Part shown: in pieces, positions 23,072 through 34,640 of the stretch | How the letters are laid out: every line of letters begins with the position of its first letter | Numbering within the stretch: position 1 is the stretch's first letter | From: Delphinapterus leucas | Lineage: Eukaryota > Chordata > Mammalia > Artiodactyla > Monodontidae | DNA length: 64,000 nt | Assembly: GCF_002288925.2 (NCBI RefSeq) | Contig: NW_022098076.1 | Location: forward strand, 68,491,323 to 68,555,322 | Direction: 5' to 3' | Position numbers and translations under genes: made by a program | Notes under the pieces: generated by a model | Databases searched by the model: none | Told to the model about the DNA's origin: nothing | What the model saw: the letters and a program-made list of their open reading frames with translations, nothing else

Positions 23072-26000
23072 TAATCTCATTCCCAAACTGTAGTAACTGT
23101 TACAATTTTATATTAAAAAAAGAATAGTATATGCAGAAATTGACTTGATTTCCATTTGTAAAAGGAAGATACTGGCTTTACATGAGTACAATTGGACAAT
23201 TATTTTTGCTCTGCTCTGTTTTGCATGGAGTAATATTATTTTAAAAATTGCATTTCTACCTTTCATGTGCCTGAAGGCTATCCACTACATCCTGAAAGGC
23301 CTTGTTAAAATCCAAGCTGCTCATTTCACTATTTTGTTGCTGGGTGAAAAGATAAAAAGCTGCCCATTGTAACTTATTACAGGTTAAATTAAATCAAGGA
23401 GTCTGATTGCAGGAAGGGAAGAGCATGTAAGAAATAAGTTTTTTTTAAAGCGTTATTTTGTATAAATGGGAAGAAAGATTCAATTAAGTTATTAACATTT
23501 GGGACCTGGATAATTATATCAGAGTATAAGTCGATCCAATAAATTATTTAACTAATTAAGAAATAGTTACGACGCATTTGAGCTGTGGTTGAGGAAGTGG
23601 TATAAAGTGCATCTCTTAGGAATGAAGCACTTTCATTAGGGTGGACTCGTGTCTGATTAGAACGTTGGTTGATCAGCTAGATTTGTGTACACAGTACCAG
23701 TTTCACACCCCTTTTCCATCTGTTTGATACGGTATTATAGATATAAATATATATATATTTCTCTGTGGCCATTTGTGATACTTCCTCATATACTTGAATA
23801 TTATACTTCCTTATTCACAGCATCTGTGTCTCCTGCACCCTTCGGTGTTGCAGTTTTAGGTATGTGAAAGTAGGTGTTAGCAGGGTTCTTTCCCTATTAA
23901 AAAAAAGTTGAAAAAGACAAAAAGTTTTAGCATGAAGTTGCTTTCTGTAACAACTCAAAGCTGTAACCCTGTTTTAGTGCCAGATACAAGTCTCTCCCGT
24001 GATGCTAGAAAAAATTTGTTTTTCTTTGCTTTCACCAACATGGAGTTTGTGGGGGTGGGTCCAGTTATACATAAAAGGGTTTACAGATTGTTGGTGTAAG
24101 ATTATGGATTTATCTTATTTTGAATCACAGGATAGTTTGGGTTTTATTCCTGTAATCATTCATGAAACAGACTTCTTAAGATTTCTTTTTCTTTTTTTTT
24201 TCCATTTGCTAAAGTTGAAACTAACAGTGGGATTTGGGGGCATGTTATCCCATTCTTCCAAATAGTACCTGTTTATTAAATTATCTGATAGAAAATGTTT
24301 GACCTCCATACCCAAAGATCCCTTGATCAGAAGGGGAAAATACAGGATTTTGAGAAGCTATAGCTATAAAATATTGGAGATGCAGATATCTAAATCAGTT
24401 TTTTCATAACTCCAACATTGTACTCTGTAAAGGAACACTATTATGTATCAGTAGATAATACCATTCTGACTTTAGATACGGTCTAGAAATCACAAATCAA
24501 TTAATTCACTTTACAAATCATTCATCTTAGATTTATGAATAAGCAATGAAATAGTCAATAGCCTGAATAAGGCAGTGGGTTACCAGGCTAGATGGATGCT
24601 TTCTAGTATTTTTATCTGTTCTTTTTCTTGCTCAGGGATGGTAGGCTGGATCTGAACAGTTAAAGGCAAATGGTCCAGTAGGCGTTTGATTCCTTTGAGC
24701 CAAATCAATTCTCGAATATAAAGGAAAAAATGATGAATATGGACTGAGGCAACAAGCTAGTATAGTAGCATCTAAGAAAGAAGCCAAGGGATGCAAAGAC
24801 AGAGAGGCGGGTGCCATTTTGTGACCCATTGGAAATTACAACCAATGCGGCTTCCATAAAAGGAACTCTAGGAGCAAAAGTGCACCATTCATTCTCAACT
24901 AAGAGGTTTTACGTAGGCAAACGTTTCTGAAACTATTTATAGATCAGTTATTTTATAGGACAACGATTTAGAAATGACTGATTAGGACTGTGCATGTGTC
25001 TGTTTTCTGCCTAATTATTGCTGTGAGGTTTGATTTGTCCCATCTGGGCATTTTATTCAGCAGCTTCCCTTGAAATGCACCAGAATACAGGAGAAGAAAG
25101 AATAGGAGTGTGGAGACTTAACAGTATTTTCTTATGTGTTTGGTAGTGTTAGATAGTGATTAAAGCTGAAGTTAACAGCTGGTTAGAACAGTTTTAACCT
25201 CTGAAACAAGTATTTTTTTTCAACCTGGTTTAAATTTTTTATAAGCATTAAGAATAAGTAAACATGACCTACATATCAAAATTGTTTCTTACAAATACAC
25301 GTCTAAAATAAAGATTATATAAAGTACCAAGTTATAAGATTTGGCATTAAAACAAATGTTTACTTCAAATCACAGCAAAATTATAATGAATAAATGCCCT
25401 TGCTTTGTATGGAAATACAAATTCTTTATAAAAAGTTAACAAAATGAACCTGATAATTTGTACAAGTAGAAGAAAGAAACACAGGCTACATGTCTTCTTA
25501 TGGGGATAAGGGGTGGAACCCATCTTGCCTTTACACTTAAGATTAACGACACAAATTAAGCTTTTTGAACACCACTCTTGTGGGGACATCCATACGCTGA
25601 TCTAGAAATTAAGGCTTCATAGTTCCAATTCTAGATCTATTAATGCCAGTTTCTCTCTGGCTTTAGCCTTTGAGAACCTGTTTAAGGAAACATAAGTAAT
25701 CCAGAGCTGTGAAGAGTTAAAAGGCCCACTCACTCTCTCTGGGTCACCTGCAACCAATAATTGGGTACTTTACAATGATGCAGGAGAGATCCGAGTTCAT
25801 GATGAGTCTCAAAGGCCATGTTCATTTAGGAACCAACTCTCTCTGGATTCTCCTGCTGAGTTCCAGCAGGGTGATGGGCTAAAATCCCACCCACAAGCAA
25901 GACACCTGTGTAACACTAACTAGGTATAGCTGAAGAAGGCTGAAGAGAGAACTTGGTTAAATGGAAAAATGTACTTGATGGTAGCTGACCTTCTCCACAC

Positions 26001-26590
26001 ACTCATATAGTTATAGAGCAGGAAATGGGATCATCAGCCAAAATATGTCAATATTATTAAAGAAATAATCTCAATGTGGTTGATTCTGACATAGCTGCAA
26101 GTATAGTATTTTCTCCTATTTTTCATGCCACAGAAAGCAGGAAAATAAACTATTCATGGTCTAAGTGGCCAGAAAAGATAGATCCATGGCTTGGAAAGGC
26201 AAATTCTAGACATTCCTTCAAAGACTGATGTGCTAAAATTAGCATTGATGTTTGTTTTTTAACACCTAGGATTTTTAGCCTGGGTATGTAGGTTGAGGCC
26301 AAGTCCCTAGCAGGAAAAAGCTTATTTTTAGACTCCTAAAATGTCAATCATGAAAGATCTACTTCAACTTTAGCAAAAAGAAAAAAAAATCAACAAAAAG
26401 TATACTCTGTATGCTGGGATTCCAAGGTTCCAACATGCCGCTACAAATCTGTGGGGGGTTTCTTTCTTCTGATAATTCTAGAGCCTGTTACCATAGAAAG
26501 GCATTTCTTCAATGGCTGGTTGTAGTTAGTTCATGTTTTTCAAGCAAAATTTGCAAATGTATTTGTTGCTGTATAGTGATTGTTTTGCAA

Positions 26591-26596
26591 AATAAA
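26591..26596 (+). promoter_or_regulatory. MAP2: Probable distal MAP2 poly(A) signal
   Basis: This AATAAA hexamer is the last one before repeat-rich intergenic DNA begins near 26740, and it is followed by GT-rich and T-rich sequence within 50 bases. The choice among several AATAAA copies rests on the expected length of the MAP2 3' UTR. Confidence 0.65.
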
Positions 26597-26739
26597 GTTG
26601 CTTGTCACCTAACTGATAGTTTCAGATTGTTTCTTCTTCTCTGGAAAAAAAACATAATATATAATATGATCTAATCTAATCTAATATAAATTGCTCAATC
26701 CAACCAAAGAAAAATTATGAAGAGAAGGCTACAGTTATC

Positions 26740-27560
26740 TGCTGAATGCCTACTATGTGTCAGGCCCTATCACTACTGTATTAGCAGGATGCTATCTGTT
26801 GCAAGTGACAGAAACTCGAATTGGCCTAAGCATAAAAGCAAATTTATTGGCTCAAGTATCCAACTAGGCAGGAGTATCTGCCTCAGGCAAGGATGTATCC
26901 AGGCACTCAAAAAATGTCATTTAGACTCTTTCTCGGGGCTTCCCTGGTGGCGCAGTGGTCGGGAGCCCGCCTGCCAATGCAGGGGCCACAGGTTTGAGCC
27001 CTGGTCCGGGAAGATCCCACGTGCCGCGGAGCAACTGGGCCCCTGCGCCACGACTACTGAGCCTGCGCTCTGGAGCCCACGAGGCACGAGCACTGAGCCG
27101 GTGTGCTACGACTGCTGAAGCCCGCGCACCTGGAGCCTGTGCTCTGCGGTGGGAGAGGCCACCGCTCGCGGCAGCTGGAGGGGGGCCTGCGTGCAGCAAT
27201 GAAGACCCAATGCAGCCAAAAATAAATAAATAAAAGAAATATGTTTTTTAAAAATTATAAAATAAAAAAGACTCTTTCTTTTTTCAACTCTGGATCTAGG
27301 CTCTCAAAAGATGTCATCAGGAATTTTTCTTTTTCCAAATTTTCGTTCTGCTTCCTCTATGTTGTCTTCATCCTCAGGCAGGCACCTCTCTCCCTATGAT
27401 TACTGGGAGCTCCAGCTTTCGCAGCCTCCCAAAGGAAGCCTCTTTCCCGACAGCACTAGCCAAAATCCAGGCTCTGAAAATCATTGCATTACATGGGTCA
27501 CCTGCTCACTTATGCTGATTGGCGAGGGTGGGTCACAGACCTAACTCTATTGCGGGTGGT
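26740..27560. repeat. Unclassified old interspersed repeat split by a CHR SINE
   Basis: The text AGGATGCTATCTGTTGCAAG, TGACAGAAACTCGAATTGGC and AATTTATTGGCTCAAGTATC on the left, and GATGTCATCAGGAATTTTTC and TTCATCCTCAGGCAGGCACC on the right, resembles a repeat that I have seen dispersed in mammals, but I cannot name the family. The SINE at 26934-27268 interrupts it. Confidence 0.4.
26934..27268 (+). mobile_element. Full-length long CHR-type SINE with TSD
   Basis: The element begins GGGGCTTCCCTGGTGGCGCA, contains several GAGCCTGCGCTCTGGAGC-type modules, ends CAATGAAGACCCAATGCAGC and has an AAATAAATA tail. The TSD AGACTCTTTCT is at 26923-26933 and 27269-27279. It is GC-rich relative to its surroundings. 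Confidence 0.92.
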
Positions 27561-27764
27561 TGGGGTAGGTGGAGAGTAAAGGGAGAAGTGGCCTCGTCTG
27601 AACTCCATAAACTAACCATGGAGAGAAACTATTTCCTCGAAAGTCAAGTCAGGCTGCTACTGCCAGAAGAGAGAGAAATCAGTGCCGTGCAGGCCGTGAA
27701 AACAGACATCCTCGACGTCCACAAGCCCTACTCTCTATCGTTATTCATCCTTTAGCTCCTTGCT

Positions 27765-27900
27765 GCTTAGATTGTGCGCAGCTTCACCTGGGAGCTTGTT
27801 CAAAATGCAAATCCTCAGGCTCCACCCAGGCCAATTTACAGCATTCCCCTAGCTGATTTCCTGGGCACGTTAAAGCTTGAGAAGCGTGAGCTCATCCAGT
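27765..27900 (+). repeat. MER5A-type hAT remnant
   Basis: The sequence AGCTTCACCTGGGAGCTTGT, TCAAAATGCAAATCCTCAGG and CTCCACCCAGG, ending TTAAAGCTTGAGAAGCGTG, follows the MER5A consensus closely in order. It is a non-autonomous DNA transposon fossil. Confidence 0.75.
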
Positions 27901-28305
27901 CGCCGCTAACGTGTTCAAGGAGAAAGAGCTCCGTGGCAGCGACCACTAACAGGTAAAAATCACCCCTAAGACTGTTTAGACAATGTCACCGACTCCGATG
28001 TCGAAGAGGTTAGTTTTCAAGCGGTAGAAACGTGTGACTGGTGGAAGAATTACTTTTGTACTGAAGGTTTTCCAGACTCATATTCTCACTTGACTGAAAC
28101 CTACTTCTTCTACCAATAGTGTCGTCACGTTCTATTTACTCTTCCTTTGATAATAATACAGATTTGGAGCAATATAGCCAAAATCATGAGAGTTTTTCTT
28201 TAATAATTTTTTAAGATTAACATCTGTGTTATACTTCCTAAAGGAAGTCTTTAAACCACAAGGGATTAAGACATCTGTCTGGTAGCAGGAATCACAATAA
28301 AAGTC

Positions 28306-29357
28306 TTTTTTTTTTGCTAATTGAAGTAGATTTACAATATTGTGTTTCAGGTGTACAGTATAATGATTAAGTATTTTTGCAGATTATAGGTTATTATAAA
28401 ATATTGGGTATAAGTCCCTGTGCCGTACAGTAAATCCTTGTTGCTTATCTATTTTAGGTATAGTAGTTCATACCTGTTAATACTGTAATTCTCATTTGTC
28501 CCTCCCCACCTCCTTCTCCCCTTTGGTAACCATAAGTTTGTTTTCTATGTCTGTGAGTCTTTTGCTGTCTTGTAAGTACATTCATTTGTATCATATTTTA
28601 GATTCCACATATAAGCGATATGATACAGTATTTGTCTTTGTCCAACTTATTCCACTAAGCATAGAACTCTAGGTCCAATCACGTTGCTGCAAATGGCAGT
28701 ATCTTATTCTTTTTTATGGCTGAGTAATATTCCACTGTATATATACCACAACTTCTTAATCCAGTCATTTGTTGATAGGCACTGGGATTTCTTCCATGTC
28801 TTGGCTATTATAAATAGTGCTGCTATGAACATTTGGGGTGCATGTATCTTTTTGAATTAGTGTTATCAATTTTTTCAGATATATACCCAGGAGTGGGATT
28901 GCTGGGTCATATGGTGGTTCTATTTTTAGTTTTTTAAGGAAACTCCATACTGTCTTTCAGAGTGGCTACACCAATTTACATTCCCACCGACAGTGTACAA
29001 GCGTTCCCTTTTCTCCACGTCCTCTCCAACGTTTGCTGTTTGTAGACTTTTTTTTTTTTTTTTTTTTTTTTCGGTACGCGGGCCTCTCACTTTTGTGGCC
29101 TCTCCCCTTGCGGAGCACAGGCTCCGGACGCGCAGGCTCAGCGGCCATGGCTCACGGGCCCAGCCGCTCCGCGGCATGTGGGATACTCCTGGACCAGGGC
29201 CCGAACCCGCGTCCCCTGAATCGGCAGGGGACTCTCAACCACTGCGCCACCAGGGAAGCGCCCCAGTAGACTTTTTAGTGATGGCCATTCTGACAGGTGT
29301 GAGGTGATACCTCATTGAGGTTTTGATTTGCATTTCTCTAATAATTAGCTATGTGAC
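28306..29357 (-). mobile_element. Older cetartiodactyl L1 3' fragment, interrupted by a SINE
   Basis: An inverted L1 3' end and end of ORF2 runs from GCTAATTGAAGTAGATTTAC through TGGCTGAGTAATATTCCACT and GGGATTGCTGGGTCATATGG to CTCATTGAGGTTTTGATTTG. Diverged flanks CACAATAAAAGTC (from 28293) and CACAATGAAAGC (near 29357) may be the TSD. The CHR SINE at 29053-29265 splits it. Confidence 0.85.
29053..29265 (-). mobile_element. CHR-type SINE inserted in L1
   Basis: After a long T run the sequence reads CGGTACGCGGGCCTCTCACT and ends GCGCCACCAGGGAAGCGCCC, which is an inverted CHR element. The TSD GTAGACTTTTT at 29042-29052 and 29266-29276 duplicates the L1 text. Confidence 0.93.
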
Positions 29358-29810
29358 ACAATGAAAGCTTTTTTAAATTAATTAACAAGGCAAAGAAGAG
29401 ACAAATTAATTCAGATATAATGTAGGAGGGCAGGATAACCCTCTATGCAGCTTGGGGGGGGAAATGTTCCTCTTTTGTGATGTGGCACTTACTTGTAGAA
29501 CTATGACCCAAATAATTCAAGGCTAGAATGTTTTCTCTGTCAAAAGTACTCTTTCCAGCAACCTAAAATTGTTTCAAAATACTGTCCTTCACTAGGTTTT
29601 CTTAAGTACCTTAAAGAAACACCACAGACACACCCTTAAAGCCGCCTTTTTTCCTCTCATGCCTTTTCATCACAAACACACCACAGCTGTTCCCACTTTG
29701 CCCTCAATTCCATTAAAATCTCCTACCCCCAGGCCTAGTTGAGGTAATAGACCTGTGGCCTCCAGCTGTGCTTTGTTTGGTTCACATCGTGTTTTCAAAC
29801 TCAAGAAGAT

Positions 29811-29833
29811 TCACACACACACACATACACACA
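29811..29833. repeat. Short (CA)n microsatellite
   Basis: The CA run is interrupted once (CACACACACACACACATACA). It is a minor simple repeat. Confidence 0.85.
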
Positions 29834-30273
29834 AAATCCCAGATTTGGATCTTTGAAAAGTTAAAAGATTTGGCAACAGTAGGCCGGCATTCATGATAAT
29901 TAACTGGAGCTGGTCCATGAATGATGAGATAAAATCGTGTGGCCTCCACTCGGCCACAGCACCCATCTGTGCCTATTATTCCTCCCAGCCCACATTATTC
30001 CCTTTCACTTATCACTGTGGGATTTAGAGTTTGTAACCTCTGGCCTAAACTCACTTGTTTCTCCCTCCCTCTCTCCCTCCCAATTTCTTCCTCATTCTGT
30101 GAAACAAAAACCCAAAAGCATAAGCCCCAATCCTAGAGTGGGAGAAGGAAAAGGTCAGGTGGGGTAGGTCAGATCAGAATCCTCAGGGAGACTGGGAGCC
30201 TGAGAAATCAATATTTAATAGATTTTGCCCTGTCTCAAGAAAAAAGAAAAAAAACACCCTTTTAACTAGTATG

Positions 30274-30335
30274 TTTATTACTAATTGGTAATTATTTACC
30301 ATCATTTATTACTAATTGGTAATTATTTACCATCA
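30274..30335. repeat. Perfect 31-bp tandem duplication
   Basis: Two identical adjacent 31-base units occupy 30274-30304 and 30305-30335. Each starts TTTATTACTAATTGG and ends ATTTACCATCA. There is no third copy. Confidence 0.95.
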
Positions 30336-31399
30336 AATAATCTGGTAATTTCATGTTCGTAATAAACACATTTAAGATTCTGCTCCCACCTTTACCATAA
30401 AGCAGAGAAAAAAGAAGAATGCAGTGGAGTATATTTCCTTGTTTTCCACGCTATGATAAATAAAAATGTCCTTGTCAAGTGAGAAATGGCAAAAGCTATC
30501 ATCTTACTTAGTAGGCCTGAACTTATGGGATACTTGCCTATTACTTTTAGAAGTAGAAGAAAGGCACAGCAGAAAGGTGTTCTAACCTAGCCAAGCGAGT
30601 GACATGTTCTTAAACCCAGGGCTGATCTTCAGTCAACATACACCTTATCCAGTTGAATAAGTTGTTATAATATTAAAGGACTTGCTTTCCAAGCCTCCTC
30701 CTTATCCGTGCCTGCCCTTTGCCACCCAGGCCTATTCCCACAGGTGTCATAGACACCTCCAATTCCTAGCCTCTATGAGGTTAATGCTTGGTACAGCAGA
30801 GAGCTTCCAAGACCCTGTTGCAGTGCCCCCAAAAGTCCTGCCTTCCAGGCATCACCAGTTGCTATGATCCCCTCAGGGCCTCTGGAGGACTGGCTTGTAC
30901 ACGCCAGTTCAAGGAAGTCCAGATTGTCTATGCTGGCTTCTAGCAACCTGCTGGCCGCCAGCCAGCCTGCCACAGCTTTTTCTCAACTACTGCTATGCAT
31001 GCATTGTTCTCCAAGTCAGAAGAAGACTGGAACCCTACAGGGGAGACAGCACTTTTGGGCTTCCTGGTAGACGAGTACCTGGTGCTCATATAACCATACT
31101 TTGCCTATGGCCAGCTGGTACCAGTCTTCATTTTTCCCCAGACTCCTCTCCTACAGTTGCCTGTAAGAACTGCAGTCACCACAAGACTTTTAACTCTCAC
31201 CAGAGTATAGGGACCGGCAACAGGCACTGAGGAGGTAATGGGGGCTCCTGAGGCCAACAACAGGAGGTTGTGAGCAACATGTAGGCCCCATGGGACCATG
31301 CAGGGTTAACAGTGCCTAAGGGAAAGCCTTTTATGGTCTCTGTTGAAATTCATCTCCATCTAAAACCCACCAAAAGCCCAAATGGAGTGGGCCTTAACA

Positions 31400-31565
31400 T
31401 TAATTTTATACTTATTTAGTGATTGCCTCTTATAGGCATCCTTATAAACATATGTTAACTCCTATGAGTACTGTAATTATTAGCGTCCTCATTTAACAGA
31501 TGAGAAAAATAGGTTGTTTAAAAGTTAATGGGCAAAGCTGGAATTTGAACCTACGCAGCCCGAGA
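31400..31565 (-). repeat. MIR remnant
   Basis: An inverted MIR pattern is seen: CGTCCTCATTTAACAGATGA, then GGGCAAAGCTGGAATTTGAA and CCTACGCAGCCCG. The ends are approximate. Confidence 0.6.
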
Positions 31566-32087
31566 TGTCTCATCTGGTCTAATGGATTAGGTTTGATCCA
31601 ATTAAATATTCTAATAAACAATTTTCCTGACAATGATAAAGATACCAAATAGATATTATGTAAAAATCTCAGCATTATGAGGGCTAGAAAAATGTTCGTA
31701 TTTTGCTGTCAATTCAGCAAACAATGACAGGATTGTGGATCCTAAACAATATCATGTATGTAAAGAGAAATTTTCTTTTTTTTAAAAAATTAAATGCAAG
31801 CCATTCAATGACAATTAAATGGGAACTATTGGGACAATTTTCTGCCCTTCTCTATGACAAGTCATGGCTCATACAAAGGCATCATTTAGCGAGTGACTCC
31901 TATGTCAAGCAAAGTTCAACCAGACATTTCTGAAAATCACCAATATATTTGGAAATTATTCGGAAAATTGGATGAACTATTTGTGCCAAAACACACATCA
32001 CTTGACAAGCAATTTCGTAATTCATACTGTTTAGAGAATAAAAGCATTTTTCTATTGTATATATTTATGATGATGTGCCAGTTGCTA

Positions 32088-32291
32088 AACACTGTTGACT
32101 CTCCGTTTCCATGTGTCCTGCATCCCTGGATTCAACCAACCACAGAACCCGCAGATGCAGAACCTGCGGATGCAGAGGGCCGACTGTACCAGACCATTTT
32201 ACATAGAGGATTTAAGCATCCCCAGATTTTGGTATCTGCAGCAAGGCCGGTCCTGGAACCAGTCCCCAGCAGATACTGAGGGATGACTGTA
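32088..32291. repeat. MER2-like Tigger (Tc1/mariner) element, internally deleted
   Basis: The left part has CCCTGGATTCAACCAACCAC and GCAGAGGGCCGACTGTACCA; the right part has ATTTTGGTATCTGCAGC, TCCTGGAACCAGTCCCCAGC and AGATACTGAGGGATGACTGT, which ends as the inverted terminal repeat. The order and text match MER2, a non-autonomous Tigger derivative, with the central region missing. Confidence 0.8.
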
Positions 32292-33352
32292 TTTTAACGT
32301 TACTCTTGCTTCCAGCGCCATGCAGCTTTCTTAAAGGCTGTTTTTCTTTCTCTTTTATGACACCAATAACTGAATTAAATTTCTTGCTTTCATTACAAGC
32401 ATGGCATGTCACTTAGATTTTCCTTATAAAACAGGTACCTACAATTCATAGCATAAAATGTAAGAATGCCTGATCAAGCTTTAGATGTGGAATACACACT
32501 TCTGATAGTCTAACTTTTAACATGAGTAAACAAAAGATTTTCATTAACATCAGAAAACTAAGACACAAATAGATACCAAGAGGAACTCCTCAGCCATTTT
32601 TTTTGCTTCAACTGTAGAAAAATCAGAAAGCACTCATTATGTGGACACTCAAGTATTAATATTTTGTCTTTTTCTATGTAACCAATGTGTTGAACAAGCA
32701 TGACGCATGTAAGTTGTGATCAAAACACAAATTTAGTTTTGTCTCTCGCTGTTCCTTTAAACATTATGCAGTGAAAGAAATCTTCCCCTGACTCAAGCTG
32801 AAGACTTGGACAGACTCGTGACGTTTTAGTCACTCTTAGATAATAACATTCTTCTGGCTATAAAAAGAATCTCAATTATTAAAAAGTCTGAATTCAGAAA
32901 TTAAAATACACAGCCCATGGAATAGTCAAAACTCCGAAGCTGATGTTATAAGATTTATAGCACAGATTTGCCTCAGGCATCAAGCCTGCTTTCCTCTCTG
33001 TGGACTCAACTTTCTCTTCTTCCTGACAAAGCTGCTTTTGCTCCCTCTAGGGATAAAGCTGGGGGAATAAGGAAAAATATGGGAATAGGAGACGTCTTAC
33101 TTGATTGGAGACTGGGCATCCCATGACAGGCAGGTGGTTTAGCGGATTTTTTTCTTTCTCTGTGGGCTTCCAGGGGTGTACCTCCAGCCTCTTTCTGCTG
33201 AGGCTTCTCTCCCATCCAGGCAGCCCTACTGGACAGGACCTAAGACAACTTTCTCCAGCTCCCTCTCCCGCCCGGCCCTCGCCTGGCCCTCTTGTATTAC
33301 CAACCCTCCTTACTCTGGGAGTCGAGACAAATCCCAACTCAGAAGCGCTTCT

Positions 33353-33509
33353 AGGGAATTCCCTGGTGGTCCAGTGGTTAGGACTCCATGCTTTCACTGC
33401 CCAGGGCCCAGGTTCAATCCCTGGTTGGGGAACTAGGATCTCACAGGCCGCGAGGTGGGATCACATAGGGTAGATGTTGCCTAGGGTTAAAAAAAAAAAA
33501 AAAAAAAAA
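33353..33509 (+). mobile_element. Short CHR-type SINE with unusual 3' text
   Basis: The head is GGGAATTCCCTGGTGGTCCA with the tRNA-like CAGGTTCAATCCCTGGTTGG. After the usual GATCTCACAGGCCGCG body, the tail contains GTAGATGTTGCCTAGGGTTA before the poly(A), text not seen in the other short copies. A short TSD, AAGCGCT, is at 33343 and 33508. Confidence 0.85.
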
Positions 33510-34384
33510 GCGCTGAAGGGTACCAGAACCAGAGCCATCAGCCCTTCTCTGGCTGCTGGATTTCTCCAGCCTGTAGAAATCTAGTGTCTCCTAACATCTG
33601 TGTCTCCCAACATCAGAGAACACATTTCAGTGCTCTCCAAGCATTTAAATCCTCTTTTTATTAAACTTAGGGTTACAAGGCAACAGATCCCCAGACCTCC
33701 TCCAGAAGTGTGACAGACAGCATGGCATCTCTGTCCAAAGAAATCCCCTCATCAACCTCCTCTATCCGTCTCTCTATCCCCTTTTTGTGTCCTTAATCAG
33801 ACAGAAACAAAGTCCTGGAGACCATTTCCTTTATAAATCTGCACATGGACAGGGACAATTTTTCACTCTCACTTTTGTGTCCTGCTGTCAGGCCAGCCCC
33901 GCAGTAGATTCTCAGGCCAAAAAAAAAAAAATCCAGTTCTAACATTCTTCTGTTTTTTCTGCACTTTTGGCTAGAGTAGTCTCAAAATGTGTATACCTTT
34001 TTAAATAGGAAATGAATAAATGCCACAAACACTTAATGCTATATCCTCATCTGGTCCAATGGCCTCAAGGCATTGAGAGTCAAGTGAGGGAGGCAGATCA
34101 TATACAACACACCACAGCCCAGGATAAACAGTGATAAGTGGTAGAAACTCAAGTTTACACAAAACCTATGGGGAAAAAGGAGTCCAGCAGGGGCAGGGAA
34201 TAGAAGGGGATTTCTAAAGCAATGCATAAAGGCATAAGTGGAGGACACATTCTGAGAACATGAAACTGTTTGGTGTACCTGGAGCATAAGGTAGGTCAGA
34301 GGAAATGAGGCCAAGAAAAAAAAAGCTTGGAGATAGATATTGGGTCTTCTATCATATTCACAAGCTTGGGGATTCTATTGTGTA

Positions 34385-34640
34385 AGCTAGAACAGTCATT
34401 ACAGGTGAGGAGAAGAAATGATGTGATCAGATCTGAGTTTTAGAAGAGTAATTTTGGCAGCAGAGTGGAGATTGGACTGGAAAGAAGGGGCTAGAGCTGG
34501 GAAAACCAGGGAGAGGTGACTAAGAGCCTGAGCTAGGAGAGCAGCAGCAAAGATCTAGAGGAAGAAAGATGCTTAAGACCCTCAACATAAAAGGGACAGA
34601 ACTTGGAGACCACAGGATGTGAATTGGTTAATAGAGAAGG
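34385..34640 (-). repeat. L2 remnant
   Basis: The text ATGATGTGATCAGATCTGAG, TTTTAGAAGAGTAATTTTGG and CAGCAGAGTGGAGATTGGAC follows an inverted L2 internal 3' region. The ends are approximate. Confidence 0.6.

Larger units (their letters stand above)
1..26612 (+). other. MAP2: MAP2 gene, 3' portion (introns, last coding exons, 3' UTR)
   Basis: This is the 3' end of the gene for microtubule-associated protein 2, a neuronal protein that binds, bundles and spaces microtubules in dendrites. The window starts inside an intron; the earlier exons (N-terminal PKA-anchoring region, the large MAP2A/B exon) lie upstream. Five exons with canonical AG/GT borders are present and their phases join correctly. 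With the 93-bp exon the exon sizes are 341, 93, 82, 113 and 216 coding bases. The 93/82/113 series matches the sizes I recall for tau exons 10-12, as expected for MAPT/MAP2/MAP4 paralogues. Skipping the 93-base exon keeps the frame, giving 3-repeat or 4-repeat isoforms. The 3' boundary is inferred from a poly(A) signal, not from transcript data. Confidence 0.95.
22967..26612 (+). other. MAP2: MAP2 3' untranslated region (inferred end)
   Basis: About 3.65 kb separates the stop codon from a good poly(A) signal, AATAAA at 26591-26596, followed by GT/T-rich sequence (TTGCTTGTC, then TTGTTTCTTCTTCTC). This matches the long 3' UTR known for MAP2 mRNA, which in rat carries a dendritic targeting element; I cannot pin that element here. 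In contrast to the flanking DNA, I recognise no SINE, L1 or LTR in the whole stretch, which fits purifying selection. Additional AATAAA hexamers at 23066, 23538, 25307 and 26144 could give shorter transcripts. The exact cleavage site, about 10-25 bases after 26596, is inferred. Confidence 0.75.
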
